From: Caldilineaceae bacterium bin5
Lineage (GTDB): Bacteria; Chloroflexota; Anaerolineae; Caldilineales; Caldilineaceae
Length of the DNA stretch: 36,996 nucleotides
Direction of reading: 5' to 3'
NCBI GenBank assembly: GCA_002238445.1
Contig: MPML01000049.1
Span: 1 to 36,996, forward strand
Shown: positions 1-8,676 of the stretch, in pieces
Layout: every line of letters starts with the position of its first letter
Numbering within the stretch: the first letter of the stretch is position 1
Notes under the pieces: generated by a model
The model's database searches: none
What the model was told of the DNA's origin: nothing
What the model saw: the letters and a program-made list of their open reading frames with translations, nothing else
Translations under genes and position numbers: made by a program

Positions 1-245
1 AACGTGTTCTTTCTCCCCTCATTGTTGTATTTTGGGCGGTCGGGCCTTCGGCCCTCCCTTGTGCAGGGGCTGCGCCCCCGCAACGCCCCCTACAAAACCA
101 TCGCTCACCGACCGTGTGCATTCTTCGCAACGTGCCGGCTGGCGAGCATGGCGGCGGCTGTACACCAGTTGCGTCACCAAGAGCCTGAATAGTTCCAAGG
201 ATGACTGGCAAGTCAACTACTGTGGCTTAGTAGTTACAGAAAAGC
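1..245 (+). repeat. Interspersed TIR element, copy 1 (left end outside window)
   Basis: Bases 31-118 match 32248-32336 almost base for base. The shared core folds as a cloverleaf: outer stem CGGTC (37-41) with GACCG (110-114), enclosing hairpin GGGCC-TTC-GGCCC (42-54) and hairpin GGGGC-TGC-GCCCC (66-78). Downstream similarity to copy 2 is patchy up to the right end, where TGTGGCTTAGTAGTT (221-235) is the exact reverse complement of a 15-base string at the left end of copy 2. This copy is therefore the right part of an element whose left terminal repeat would lie before base 1. No ORF in it looks like a transposase, so it would be non-autonomous (MITE-like). The element class is inference. Confidence 0.6.
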
Positions 246-1048
246 TACAAAAGGCGGTCCCTTTCAGGTGCTGAACCACCAGGAAAGACAAGCAAGACCC
301 TTGCTGTACGCAATCAACATTCTACTAGTGTTATACCAAAAATGCGAACCTGGACTCCGTATCATTGGGACCTCAAATCACTTCGTCTATCCAGTTGAAG
401 GCCCGCAACTTTCAGCCTGCCTCGACTGCCATAATTTCAATTCGTTGTCCGAATGGCCGCCTGGAAATGTTTCATTGAAACAGTATGGCGACATCTGATT
501 CGCAACCAAAGATGGGCGCTGGCACAGCCTTTGAACGACCGCGGGGATCCCCTGCGGGGTGCCACGGGAAATACGTCTCAATATGATGTCTCAATTTATT
601 GTCGCGCCCATCTTGGTGATCCTGCTCTTGCCAATCTCTTGCTCGGGAGGACATGGCCCCCCTCAAAACCCATCGCATGTCAGCGCCGCACTAGTCTCAC
701 TCCGCTATCGACTCTCCACAGCGACATACACTGCTCTTCCCTAAATCCCGTACCTAAGTAAGCTGGCAAGGGATTGAGATTGAACTGCAGCAGTCCTGCT
801 AATCCTTTCGTCTTGTAAACCCCCGATTCAGAAAGCGGCTGACCCTATCGGGCCCTGACACTGTCACCGGCAAAACGTGATAGCAGCCATTTCTGGAGAT
901 AGTCACATGGGATAGTGAACTAAGTCCCATTTCGTGAGCAACCATTCTGCTGTACTATATACCTCATTTGCATTGATCCAGTTGATCAGTGTAACCTAAA
1001 AGTCTAAGCGAAACAGAAATAATAGCAGTTAATCTGAGGACAGAAATA
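246..1048. other. Gene-free stretch upstream of polX
   Basis: I see no convincing gene here. The small open frames have no recognisable product. A short GC palindrome lies near 539-557. A weak sigma70-like pair, TTGCAT (968-973) and TAACCT (992-997) with an 18-base spacer, could serve polX, but the -10 box is poor. No tRNA-like fold was seen. Confidence 0.4.
1035..1040 (+). promoter_or_regulatory. Ribosome binding site for the polX GTG start
   Basis: TGAGGA ends 8 bases before GTG at 1049. This supports the non-ATG start. Confidence 0.6.
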
Positions 1049-2884
1049 GTGGTCGATAGCACGCAACGACCCCAACTGAGCAACAAACAAGTGTCAGCCC
1101 TGTTCAAGTCAACGGCCGACTTGCTGCAAATCCTGGGAGAAAGCCGTTTTGTTGTAATGGCTTACCAGAATGCAGCCCGGACAATCGATTCCCTCGAGGA
1201 AGACATAAACACGGTTGCTTCCGCCGGCGCGTTGCAGGATCTTCCCAAGGTTGGTAAGGCCATTGCCGAGAAAATCGAAACACTACTTGATACTGGCTCC
1301 CTACCCTATTACGACGAGCTCGCCGCTCAAGTCCCGGAAGGCGTTGTGGCAATGATGCAGGTGCCGGACGTCGGCCCGAAAACTGTCCAGCGATTCTGGA
1401 AAGAACTGAACATAACCAGTGTTGAAGCTCTGGAGAAATTCGCGCAGGAAGGCAAATTGCGCGGGCTCAAAGGATTTGGCGCCAAGACGGAAGAGCGGAT
1501 TCTCAAGAGTATCGACCTGCTCCGCCGACGCTCGGATGACCGTACGCCAATCGGCAGTTCACGTCCACTGGCGCTCAAAATAATGCAGGAGCTGGGCGAG
1601 AGTTCCGCAGCCGGCACCTTCGAGCGCATTGCCATCGCCGGCAGCCTGCGCCGCTGGCGAGAGACGACTGGCTCAATCAGTCTTCTGGCTGTAAGCAATT
1701 CACCGGAAGAGGCCTTAGAGCGCTTCAGAACTTTGTCGCGAGTGGCGAAAGTCGTCGAAAACGGACCGGGAGGAGCGACTGTCGCGCTCGTCGACGGACT
1801 GCAGGCATCTCTTCGATTGACTGAAAGAAAACGCTGGGGCGCCGCACTTTGCCTTGCTACCGGAAGTGAAAGTTATATTGCAGCCCTCAGCGCGCATGCG
1901 CTGGACCGGGGTTGGCGTCTTGAAGAGGACGGGTTGTCCGCTCTGTCTTCAGCGTCAACGATTGGAAACGGGCAGTCACCCCAGGCCGTCCTCGAAGGCG
2001 AAAAACGCTACTTTGAAAGCGAAGAGTCGCTGTACGAGTTTATCGGACTGCAGTGGGTGCCCCCGGAACTACGGGAAGGCGCCGCCGTGGTCGACGCCGC
2101 GCTGGATCGCAAGCTGCCCCGGCTGATTTCGGCTAGCGGGCTAAGAGGCGAACTGCACGGCCACACGACCTGGAGCGACGGGAAGTCCACCGTCGCCGAA
2201 ATGGCTGAGGCTGCCCGCAACAAGGGTTATCGCTATTGGGCCGTAACCGACCATAGCATTGGCCTCGGCGTTACCCGCGGCGTTGACGCCAAGGCACTCC
2301 TCGACCAGCGTAAAGAGATCGATGCCACCAACGAGCGCTACGCGGCCGAGGGTATCGACTTTCGGCTGATTCAAGGCACTGAGGTGGAAGTGCTGGGCGA
2401 CGGCGAGTTGGGTTTGCCAGACGATGTCTTAGCCTCCCTGGACATTGTGGTGGCCAGTATACACAGCGGTTTACGCCAGGATCGTGAACGAATCACGGAA
2501 CGCTGCCTGAAGGCGATTGACAACCCCAATGTGGACATCCTGGGCCACCCTACTGGCAGGCTTCTTGGCAGAAGGCCGCCTTCGGAAATCGATTTGGAGC
2601 AGGTCATGCGAGCCTGCGCCAATAACGGCACCGCGGTCGAGATCAACGCCAATCCCGAGCGGCTGGACCTTTCAGCTGAACACGCCCGCCAAGCCGTCGA
2701 ACTGGGCTGCACAATCGTCATCAACAGCGACGCGCACAGCATCAGCCAGCTGGACCTGATGCCTTTTGGAGTCCACACTGCCCGCCGGGCCGGGCTGCGT
2801 GCCGAAAGCATTCTCAACGCAAAACCTCTGGCTGACCTGCTTGCACTGTTGAAGCGAAATAGATCCGGGAGGTACGTAAAGTGA
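1049..2884 (+). CDS. polX: PolX-family protein with PHP domain; polymerase site degenerate
   Basis: Bacterial X-family DNA polymerase/PHP architecture, 611 residues, about the usual size. Helix-hairpin-helix segments lie at about 62-76, 102-117 and 137-151 (DNA binding). The palm-like domain is at about 170-330 and the PHP domain at about 365-605. The family's nucleotide-binding stretch is still visible (AGSLRR, 197-202). However, the metal-binding aspartates are replaced: the usual G-D-I-D reads G-S-I-S (S209, S211) and the third, usually in V-D-L-R, reads A-S-L-R (S254). The PHP metal ligands look complete: H370, H372, D377, D401-H402, E445, H472, H500, D561 and H563. I infer a protein that lacks gap-filling synthesis but keeps Mn-dependent 3'-5' exonuclease or phosphoesterase activity, probably in repair. 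GTG start with ribosome binding site. The stop overlaps the next start by 4 bases (GTGA). Confidence 0.93.
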   Translation: MVDSTQRPQLSNKQVSALFKSTADLLQILGESRFVVMAYQNAARTIDSLEEDINTVASAGALQDLPKVGKAIAEKIETLLDTGSLPYYDELAAQVPEGVVAMMQVPDVGPKTVQRFWKELNITSVEALEKFAQEGKLRGLKGFGAKTEERILKSIDLLRRRSDDRTPIGSSRPLALKIMQELGESSAAGTFERIAIAGSLRRWRETTGSISLLAVSNSPEEALERFRTLSRVAKVVENGPGGATVALVDGLQASLRLTERKRWGAALCLATGSESYIAALSAHALDRGWRLEEDGLSALSSASTIGNGQSPQAVLEGEKRYFESEESLYEFIGLQWVPPELREGAAVVDAALDRKLPRLISASGLRGELHGHTTWSDGKSTVAEMAEAARNKGYRYWAVTDHSIGLGVTRGVDAKALLDQRKEIDATNERYAAEGIDFRLIQGTEVEVLGDGELGLPDDVLASLDIVVASIHSGLRQDRERITERCLKAIDNPNVDILGHPTGRLLGRRPPSEIDLEQVMRACANNGTAVEINANPERLDLSAEHARQAVELGCTIVINSDAHSISQLDLMPFGVHTARRAGLRAESILNAKPLADLLALLKRNRSGRYVK

Positions 2885-3909
2885 TTGATGAGACCCGGCG
2901 TCCTGACAGCGCAACTGATTTCGAAGAGCCGGTCTTTGCGTCGGAAGAACAGCTGTCAAACGAGAAGGAACCAGAGCCGACCACGGACTTTGGCCAAGAG
3001 CTGCCAGATGTGACCGAACCGGACTTCCCATCGGGGACGGAACAGTTTTCGCCGACCGACACCGAACCGCTTTTGGGCGCAGTTGAACCCGTATTTCCTG
3101 GGGATAACGAATCGGAGGAAACGCTTGACGCATCATTTCGACAGCTAGATCCGGCTGCCCCATCGGAACCGCCTGAAACCGAATACACTTTCGGCAGCAC
3201 TCTGGACACCGACTCGACTCCTGCAGAGCCGGCCCTTGAAGACTATGTCGAACAGGAATTCGACCCGCAGTCAGCTGCATCCCCAGGTACGGGCTGGGTA
3301 AACATCGCTCCTGACTCGGAGGAATCTGCCAATCCCCAAAGTGAAAGGGAATATAGTTACTTTGAGGAAACACCCGCTGCCGAAGTAGCGGCCCAACTCC
3401 CCCCCAGCCGCAAACTCGGTCGCACCGGTCCAGTTTGGGCCATTGGCGGCGTCGTGCTCGTACTGATCGCCGGATTGGTGTGGCTGGGAATCTCTCGATT
3501 GACCGGCGCACCCGACATATCTACCGATCCGGTGAGCGAACCAGCTGTCCAGCAGGTGGCTTCTGAAACGCCGACCATTCAGCCGCCGACAGCCACGCCC
3601 GGTCCAACGGCTACGCCTGCCCCTGTCCAGTTGCCCATCAACGCCAACGTCATCGTGGGCGATACTGAAGGATTGGGCGTAAAAATGAGAGAAGATCCTG
3701 GAATTGAGGGGCTGCTTGTCCAGATTATTGAAGAAGGAACAACGATGGTCGTTCTGGATGCCGGTCTGGATTCTGAATACGAGCAATACCCAGTCGCAAG
3801 AGACGGATATCTGTGGTACCGAATGCGAGTGCCTGGCATGCTCGACGATGCCGGCAACCCCTTGATTGGCTGGAGCGCTTCCGACTTTTTCGTTGTGGAG
3901 AACCAATGA
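2881..3909 (+). CDS. Membrane-anchored protein with C-terminal SH3-like domain
   Basis: A 342-residue protein of unknown function. The N-terminal ~180 residues are acidic, low complexity and presumably cytoplasmic. One membrane helix spans about 185-206. A Thr/Pro linker (about 229-250, with repeated TATP) leads to an outer domain at about 256-340, which resembles bacterial SH3-type folds (VIVGDTEGLGVKMREDPG region, then a W-Y-R strand and a G-W segment). The layout suggests a single-pass protein exposing a cell-wall or ligand-binding module. The GTG start overlaps the polX stop, with GGGAGG at 2867-2872, so translational coupling to polX is likely. A functional link to repair is not evident. 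The fold assignment is by pattern only. Confidence 0.75.
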   Translation: MIDETRRPDSATDFEEPVFASEEQLSNEKEPEPTTDFGQELPDVTEPDFPSGTEQFSPTDTEPLLGAVEPVFPGDNESEETLDASFRQLDPAAPSEPPETEYTFGSTLDTDSTPAEPALEDYVEQEFDPQSAASPGTGWVNIAPDSEESANPQSEREYSYFEETPAAEVAAQLPPSRKLGRTGPVWAIGGVVLVLIAGLVWLGISRLTGAPDISTDPVSEPAVQQVASETPTIQPPTATPGPTATPAPVQLPINANVIVGDTEGLGVKMREDPGIEGLLVQIIEEGTTMVVLDAGLDSEYEQYPVARDGYLWYRMRVPGMLDDAGNPLIGWSASDFFVVENQ

Positions 3910-4058
3910 TCGTCGGAACGGGAATCAACATCGCTTTGCCTCAGCCAGAGTTGCGGGCCCCAAACTCTGCCGCAAACCAATCACGCCCTGAAGACGCCGG
4001 TTGCGGCTACGAGCAAAGCTCGGATTTGAGAACCACCTGACATCGGTGCCCCCGGAAC

Positions 4059-6119
4059 ATGGACCATCCCAAAAAACATGTTGAAAACCTGCGAAAAACT
4101 GTTTCTCATCACCAGTACCGTTATTACGTCCTCGACGACCCGGAGATCAGCGACGCCGAATTTGATTCCCTGTTTCGCCGGCTGCAATCTCTGGAAGAAC
4201 AGTACCCAGACCTCATAGACGAAAATAGCCCTACCGTCCGCGTGGGCGGCGGGATCGCCGCGCGCTTCGAAAAAGTAAGACATCAAGTACCTGTTCTTAG
4301 CTTGGCAAACGCCTTCGGCGAGGAGGATCTCCACAGATGGCGGGACCGCCTGCTGCGGCTATTGCCCGAGGAGGAACACGCCCGTCTCAGTTATGTGGTC
4401 GAACCGAAGTTTGACGGCCTGACAGTGGTCCTTCAGTTCGAGAATGGCCGCTTCAGCCTCGGCGCAACTCGAGGAGACGGCGAGGTTGGCGAAAACATCA
4501 CGCCCAATCTGAGGACAGTTCACCAGCTGCCCCTCCAAATCCCTGTTTCCCAAAACGGAAGTCACCCTGAGGAGCAACCGCCCCGGCGTTTGGTCGTGCG
4601 CGGGGAGGTCTATGTAGAGGAAGAGGACTTTCAACAGTTCAATCAGGCCCAGGTCGAGAAAGGTGAGCGCACCTATGCCAATCCCCGCAACTTCGCGGCC
4701 GGCTCACTCCGCCTGCTCGACAGCGGCATAAGCGCCGAACGCCCGCTCAAGCTGTGGACCTACCACATCGTGGCGCAGGATGAAGTCGAAGACACTGCGA
4801 TTTCGCACTGGGACGCATTGAACCGGCTGCGGTCATGGGGCTTTCCGGTCTGCGAAGAGTCGCGACGCTTCAAAGACAACGAGTGGGAAGAGTTAATCAA
4901 GTTTGTCAGCAGCTGGCACGAACTGCGGGCGCGTCTGCCTTACGACCTGGACGGGATGGTCGTAAAAGTGGACCTGCTTGCCCAGCAAGACCAATTGGGC
5001 TTTACCGGCAAGGACCCGCGCTGGGCTGTGGCCTTCAAAACAGGAGGCGAAGAGGCTACTACCAAACTGCTGGACATTGGAGTGAAGGTGGGACGAACCG
5101 GCGCCATTACGCCGAATGCGACGCTGGCTCCCGTACCCATCGGCGGCGTGACGGTTCAGGCTGCCACGCTCCACAACGCCGACTACATAGAGGAGCTGGA
5201 CATTCGTATCGGTGACGTTGTCCTGGTCAAACGCGCCGGCGACGTCATTCCCAAAGTGTTGCGTCCCCTGAAAGAGTTGCGAGACGGCAGCGAACTTCCC
5301 TATCGGATGCCGACCCACTGCCCTTCCTGCTCTGAGCTTCTTGTTCGCCCGCCGGAAGAGGTCGCCACCTACTGTGTCAACAACGCCTGCCCGGACCAGC
5401 TCGTTCGCAAGGTCGAACACTTTGTCTCGAAAAGTGCCATGGATATCGTCGGGCTGGGAACAAAACAGGCGGAGTTGTTCGTTGACGATGGCTATGTCCA
5501 CACGCTGGCCGACATCTACAAACTGCCTTGGGATCGTATCGAAGAAACTGAAGGCTATGGTGAAAAACGAGTCGAGAATCTGCGGCGTGCCGTCGAGGAA
5601 AGTAAAACGCAAGGGCCTACTCGACTGCTGACCGCGCTGGGGATCCGATTTGTCGGCTCGGTCGTTGCAGAGTTGGTAATGGAATATTTTGACTCACTCA
5701 ACAGCCTCATGGACGCCGACCTGGAAACGCTCAGCGACATAGAAGGAGTCGGCCCCAAGATAGCGGAGGCGATCGCCTCCTACTTCGCGTTGGGACCCAA
5801 TCGGGCGCTGGTGCAGGCCTTTGCCGACCAGGGTGTCGAACTGGCAATGCCCAACCTGGACCGAGAGGAAGACGCCGCCACTTTGCTCTTCGCAGGAAAG
5901 ACGTTTGTGATCACAGGCACGCTCCCGACAATGAGCCGGGCAGAAGCAAAAACGCATATTGAGTCCATGGGAGGAAAAGTCACCGGCAGTGTCAGCTCCA
6001 GGACCGACTTCCTGTTGGCAGGCGAAAAGGCAGGCAGCAAGTTAACCAAGGCCCAGCAGCTGGGCGTGCAAGTCCTTTCCGAGCAGGAACTGCTGCAGGG
6101 CGACGCCGTCTTGGAGTGA
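4059..6119 (+). CDS. ligA: NAD-dependent DNA ligase LigA
   Basis: Seals 3'-OH/5'-phosphate nicks using NAD+, in replication and repair. The 686 residues match the usual length and domain order. Ia domain (about 5-70, with HxxYxY-like residues). Adenylation domain with catalytic K117 in KFDG (117-120), VVRGEV (179-184), DLDGMVVKV (297-305) and the FK at 326-327. OB fold around 340-410 (GVKVGRTG). Four-cysteine zinc finger C421, C424, C439, C444. Helix-hairpin-helix region about 490-580. C-terminal BRCT domain about 605-680. The NAD+ site usually reads FKFP after the OB-proximal lysine strand; here it is FKTG, a mild variation. No strong Shine-Dalgarno sequence precedes the ATG. The gap of about 150 bases after the preceding gene holds nothing recognisable. 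Confidence 0.97.
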   Translation: MDHPKKHVENLRKTVSHHQYRYYVLDDPEISDAEFDSLFRRLQSLEEQYPDLIDENSPTVRVGGGIAARFEKVRHQVPVLSLANAFGEEDLHRWRDRLLRLLPEEEHARLSYVVEPKFDGLTVVLQFENGRFSLGATRGDGEVGENITPNLRTVHQLPLQIPVSQNGSHPEEQPPRRLVVRGEVYVEEEDFQQFNQAQVEKGERTYANPRNFAAGSLRLLDSGISAERPLKLWTYHIVAQDEVEDTAISHWDALNRLRSWGFPVCEESRRFKDNEWEELIKFVSSWHELRARLPYDLDGMVVKVDLLAQQDQLGFTGKDPRWAVAFKTGGEEATTKLLDIGVKVGRTGAITPNATLAPVPIGGVTVQAATLHNADYIEELDIRIGDVVLVKRAGDVIPKVLRPLKELRDGSELPYRMPTHCPSCSELLVRPPEEVATYCVNNACPDQLVRKVEHFVSKSAMDIVGLGTKQAELFVDDGYVHTLADIYKLPWDRIEETEGYGEKRVENLRRAVEESKTQGPTRLLTALGIRFVGSVVAELVMEYFDSLNSLMDADLETLSDIEGVGPKIAEAIASYFALGPNRALVQAFADQGVELAMPNLDREEDAATLLFAGKTFVITGTLPTMSRAEAKTHIESMGGKVTGSVSSRTDFLLAGEKAGSKLTKAQQLGVQVLSEQELLQGDAVLE

Positions 6120-6209
6120 TGGCATCGGCCCGCCAGGTTTCCATACCTTAAGGCACTCGCGCTTAAACGGAATAGCCTTATTTCGAATGATTAGATAAAA
6201 TTCAGAAGG

Positions 6210-7007
6210 TTGACGATCAATACACGCACAGATGGCATTAAGTTGCCGCCCGCGGGCAGCGAAGAACTTTCCTTACAGCCTTCAGAGGCCGTGTCTCGCC
6301 TGTTGGACGAGGGCGCGGCATTCCTGGCACAGGGTGAGAATGGGCCCGCAAAGGCAAAACTGACCGCAGCCGCCAACGAAGCAGCTGCAGTCGAAGACTA
6401 TGCCGGTTATGGACGGGCCATGGCACAACGGGCCGCATTGGAGGAGTCCACCGGCAATATCAAAAAGGCATTCGCCCACAATCAGTTGGCCCAGGAGACA
6501 TTCCTCGCAATCGGAGACGGCGCCGGGTTGGTGCAAACTTTCCGGGTAGACGGATTCCTGCATCTGCGAACTGATGAGTGGACAGCCGCAGCCCACTGTT
6601 TTGGCAAGGCACTGGGATTGGCGCTGCAGCTGGATGGCAGACTGGTGATGACGACGCTCAATCAGGTCGTTCCCGCCGCCAACTACCTGATAGAATCTGA
6701 CAACATCCGCGGCTTGCTCCCACTTGGCGTAGCTCTGGCTCAGGCAGCGGAGCGCGCCGATAGCGAGCAGTTGCCAGAACTGCGCGACTTCGCCGAATTG
6801 GCAGAAACGGTCGCAGGAGTGCTTACTCCGCTGGGCGTGATGGCCGACGAACCGGGATTGACTGCAACAAAGCGGCGCCAGTTGGCCGCGCGATCCACAC
6901 ACCAGGCCTGGTTGGTGGACGCATTGACAAAACGGCGCTGGGGTTTGGCCGCACTGGTCAAAGAAACGCTCCAGACAAAAATGAGCTTTCATGAGGAATT
7001 GGACTGA
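6210..7007 (+). CDS. TPR-like helical-repeat protein
   Basis: A 265-residue, alanine/leucine-rich, all-helical soluble protein. Segments at about 25-60, 65-95 and 100-140 have the spacing and A/G/Y pattern of tetratricopeptide repeats (for example ALEESTGNIKKAFAHNQLA). I do not recognise a specific family. No signal peptide. The stop is only 5 bases before the CpXC-domain gene, so the two probably form an operon. The start is uncertain. TTG at 6210 has an in-frame stop just upstream (6192), with AGAAGG directly abutting it (too close for a normal Shine-Dalgarno) and a -10-like TAAAAT at 6196-6201, so translation may be leaderless. A second TTG at 6243 is possible. Confidence 0.7.
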   Translation: MTINTRTDGIKLPPAGSEELSLQPSEAVSRLLDEGAAFLAQGENGPAKAKLTAAANEAAAVEDYAGYGRAMAQRAALEESTGNIKKAFAHNQLAQETFLAIGDGAGLVQTFRVDGFLHLRTDEWTAAAHCFGKALGLALQLDGRLVMTTLNQVVPAANYLIESDNIRGLLPLGVALAQAAERADSEQLPELRDFAELAETVAGVLTPLGVMADEPGLTATKRRQLAARSTHQAWLVDALTKRRWGLAALVKETLQTKMSFHEELD

Positions 7008-7012
7008 CTACC

Positions 7013-8596
7013 ATGAGTGAAATCTGGACACCAGGCAGCCCGTCTCCATCGCAATCGTCCGGTGGAATCGAACTCCCCAAAGGTTTTTCGTCGTCAAGAC
7101 GAAGTGAAGAAAACCAGCCGGAAAGCAGCGCCGAAGAAACTCCTCCAAGCGAGCAACCCTCGCCGCCTGAGGAGGAAGCGACCGCGCCCCAGCAACCGGG
7201 CGACTCGCAAGACGACGCCCGTCAACAACCCGAACTCAACCTGCTATTCCCCCCAACCGGCGCACAGGTCACCTGTCCCAACTGCCGCACGACCTACACT
7301 GCCGCCGTCTTTTCGATCATAGATCTGGGCGTCAATCCCGAATTGAAGGGTATGCTATTGGGTGGACAGATCAACACCGCCGTCTGTAATTCCTGCGGCG
7401 CCGGTGGTCCGCTCAGCGTGCCTCTGATGGTCCACGAACCAGCGCATGAGTTTCTTGGCGTCATTGTCCCCGGTCAGGTGCAGCTTGACGACATGCAGAC
7501 CCAAAAAGTGATTGGCGAGATGAGCCAAACGCTTATGGCGCGAATACCGTCCGACCAGCGCCGTGGATATATGTTTCAGGCACAACAGTTTTTCGAGTGG
7601 GATTCACTGATAGAGAAACTTTGGGGCTTTGAGGGCGTTACCCCCGAAATGTTGCGCCGCCGCCGGGAACAATCAGAGCTTATCGGCAGCCTCGTGCGCC
7701 TGGGAAGCGATCAGAGCGCCATGCAGCTGGTTATAGATCGAAACAATGCACTGATCGATTCGAGCTTCTTTGTGCTCCTGGGCCAGGTAATCAATGCCGT
7801 CGCCGCTGAAGGTGAGCCCGAACAGCACGAAGCTCTCGTAAATCTGCGCACCTCCCTGCTTGACTCCACCGAAGCCGGCCAGGAGCTTAAAGCCTTGGAA
7901 GAACGCGTACAGGAAGCGCTGTCCAGCATCGGGCCGCAGACCACGCGCGAGGAGTTGCTCTCAAAGTTGGTCGACTACTGGCTTGAGGGCGAGAACGGCG
8001 AGGCCATCGCAACTGCCGTCCTCAACGCGGCGGCCGGCTTTACTGACTACCAATTCCTGCTCGGCCTCGCCGACCGTTTGGAGAACTCTACCGACCCCGA
8101 AGAGCGCTCAGCACTGATCGCCATTCGGGAAAGAACCGTCGAAATTGGTGAACAGCGCAGTCAGAGCCAGCAGGCGGCCGCACAGCAAGTTCAGGCTGTT
8201 CTGCAGGAGGTCTTGCAGGCGCCCGATACCGATGCGGCCCTCCGGGAAAACGCTGATCGGATCGATGAAATGTTCCTCGCAGTTCTGGCTTCGAACATCA
8301 AGCAGGCCGAGGAGAGCAAGGCAGCATTTGCGGTGCAGAGGCTGCGTACCATCTATGAGAAGGCAGTTGCAATATTGGAAGAACGCATGCCCCCGGAAAT
8401 GAAGCTGCTCAACCAGCTACTGTCCGCACCCGATGAAGGTACAATGCGCCGTCTGCTGCAGGACAACCGCTCGAACCTTTCGCAGGAATTCGTGACTGCA
8501 CTGAAAGGGCTGGAACAACGCTTCAGCGGCGAAGGCAATACCGCTCTGGCAGGTCGTGTCCGCAGCATCCGCGGCCAGGCGGCCCTACTACTCTAG
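7013..8596 (+). CDS. CpXC-domain protein
   Basis: A 527-residue protein. The first ~75 residues are disordered (Ser/Pro/Glu/Gln rich). A compact domain follows with paired cysteines C88-P-N-C91 and C125-N-S-C128, matching the CpXC domain pattern; it is probably a zinc site. After it comes a segment containing the V-P-L-M-V-H-E-P stretch (136-143). The remaining ~330 residues are predicted helical and partly coiled, with no family I can name. No signal peptide or membrane helix, so probably cytoplasmic. Function unknown. It follows the TPR-like gene by 5 bases, so the two may act together as an assembly or scaffold pair (inference). Ends with a normal TAG stop. Confidence 0.75.
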   Translation: MSEIWTPGSPSPSQSSGGIELPKGFSSSRRSEENQPESSAEETPPSEQPSPPEEEATAPQQPGDSQDDARQQPELNLLFPPTGAQVTCPNCRTTYTAAVFSIIDLGVNPELKGMLLGGQINTAVCNSCGAGGPLSVPLMVHEPAHEFLGVIVPGQVQLDDMQTQKVIGEMSQTLMARIPSDQRRGYMFQAQQFFEWDSLIEKLWGFEGVTPEMLRRRREQSELIGSLVRLGSDQSAMQLVIDRNNALIDSSFFVLLGQVINAVAAEGEPEQHEALVNLRTSLLDSTEAGQELKALEERVQEALSSIGPQTTREELLSKLVDYWLEGENGEAIATAVLNAAAGFTDYQFLLGLADRLENSTDPEERSALIAIRERTVEIGEQRSQSQQAAAQQVQAVLQEVLQAPDTDAALRENADRIDEMFLAVLASNIKQAEESKAAFAVQRLRTIYEKAVAILEERMPPEMKLLNQLLSAPDEGTMRRLLQDNRSNLSQEFVTALKGLEQRFSGEGNTALAGRVRSIRGQAALLL

Positions 8597-8676
8597 ATCC
8601 GATTATCCGGGTGGGCAGCTAAGCAAAGTAAACTGACGTTCTCGATTATGTACGACCACAAAAACTGAAAGCGATC

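Noticed and set aside
559..744. Short open frame with a hydrophobic N-terminus ending near a cysteine, like a lipoprotein signal
   Set aside because: The lipobox is not canonical, no ribosome binding site is present, and the remainder is unlike any protein.
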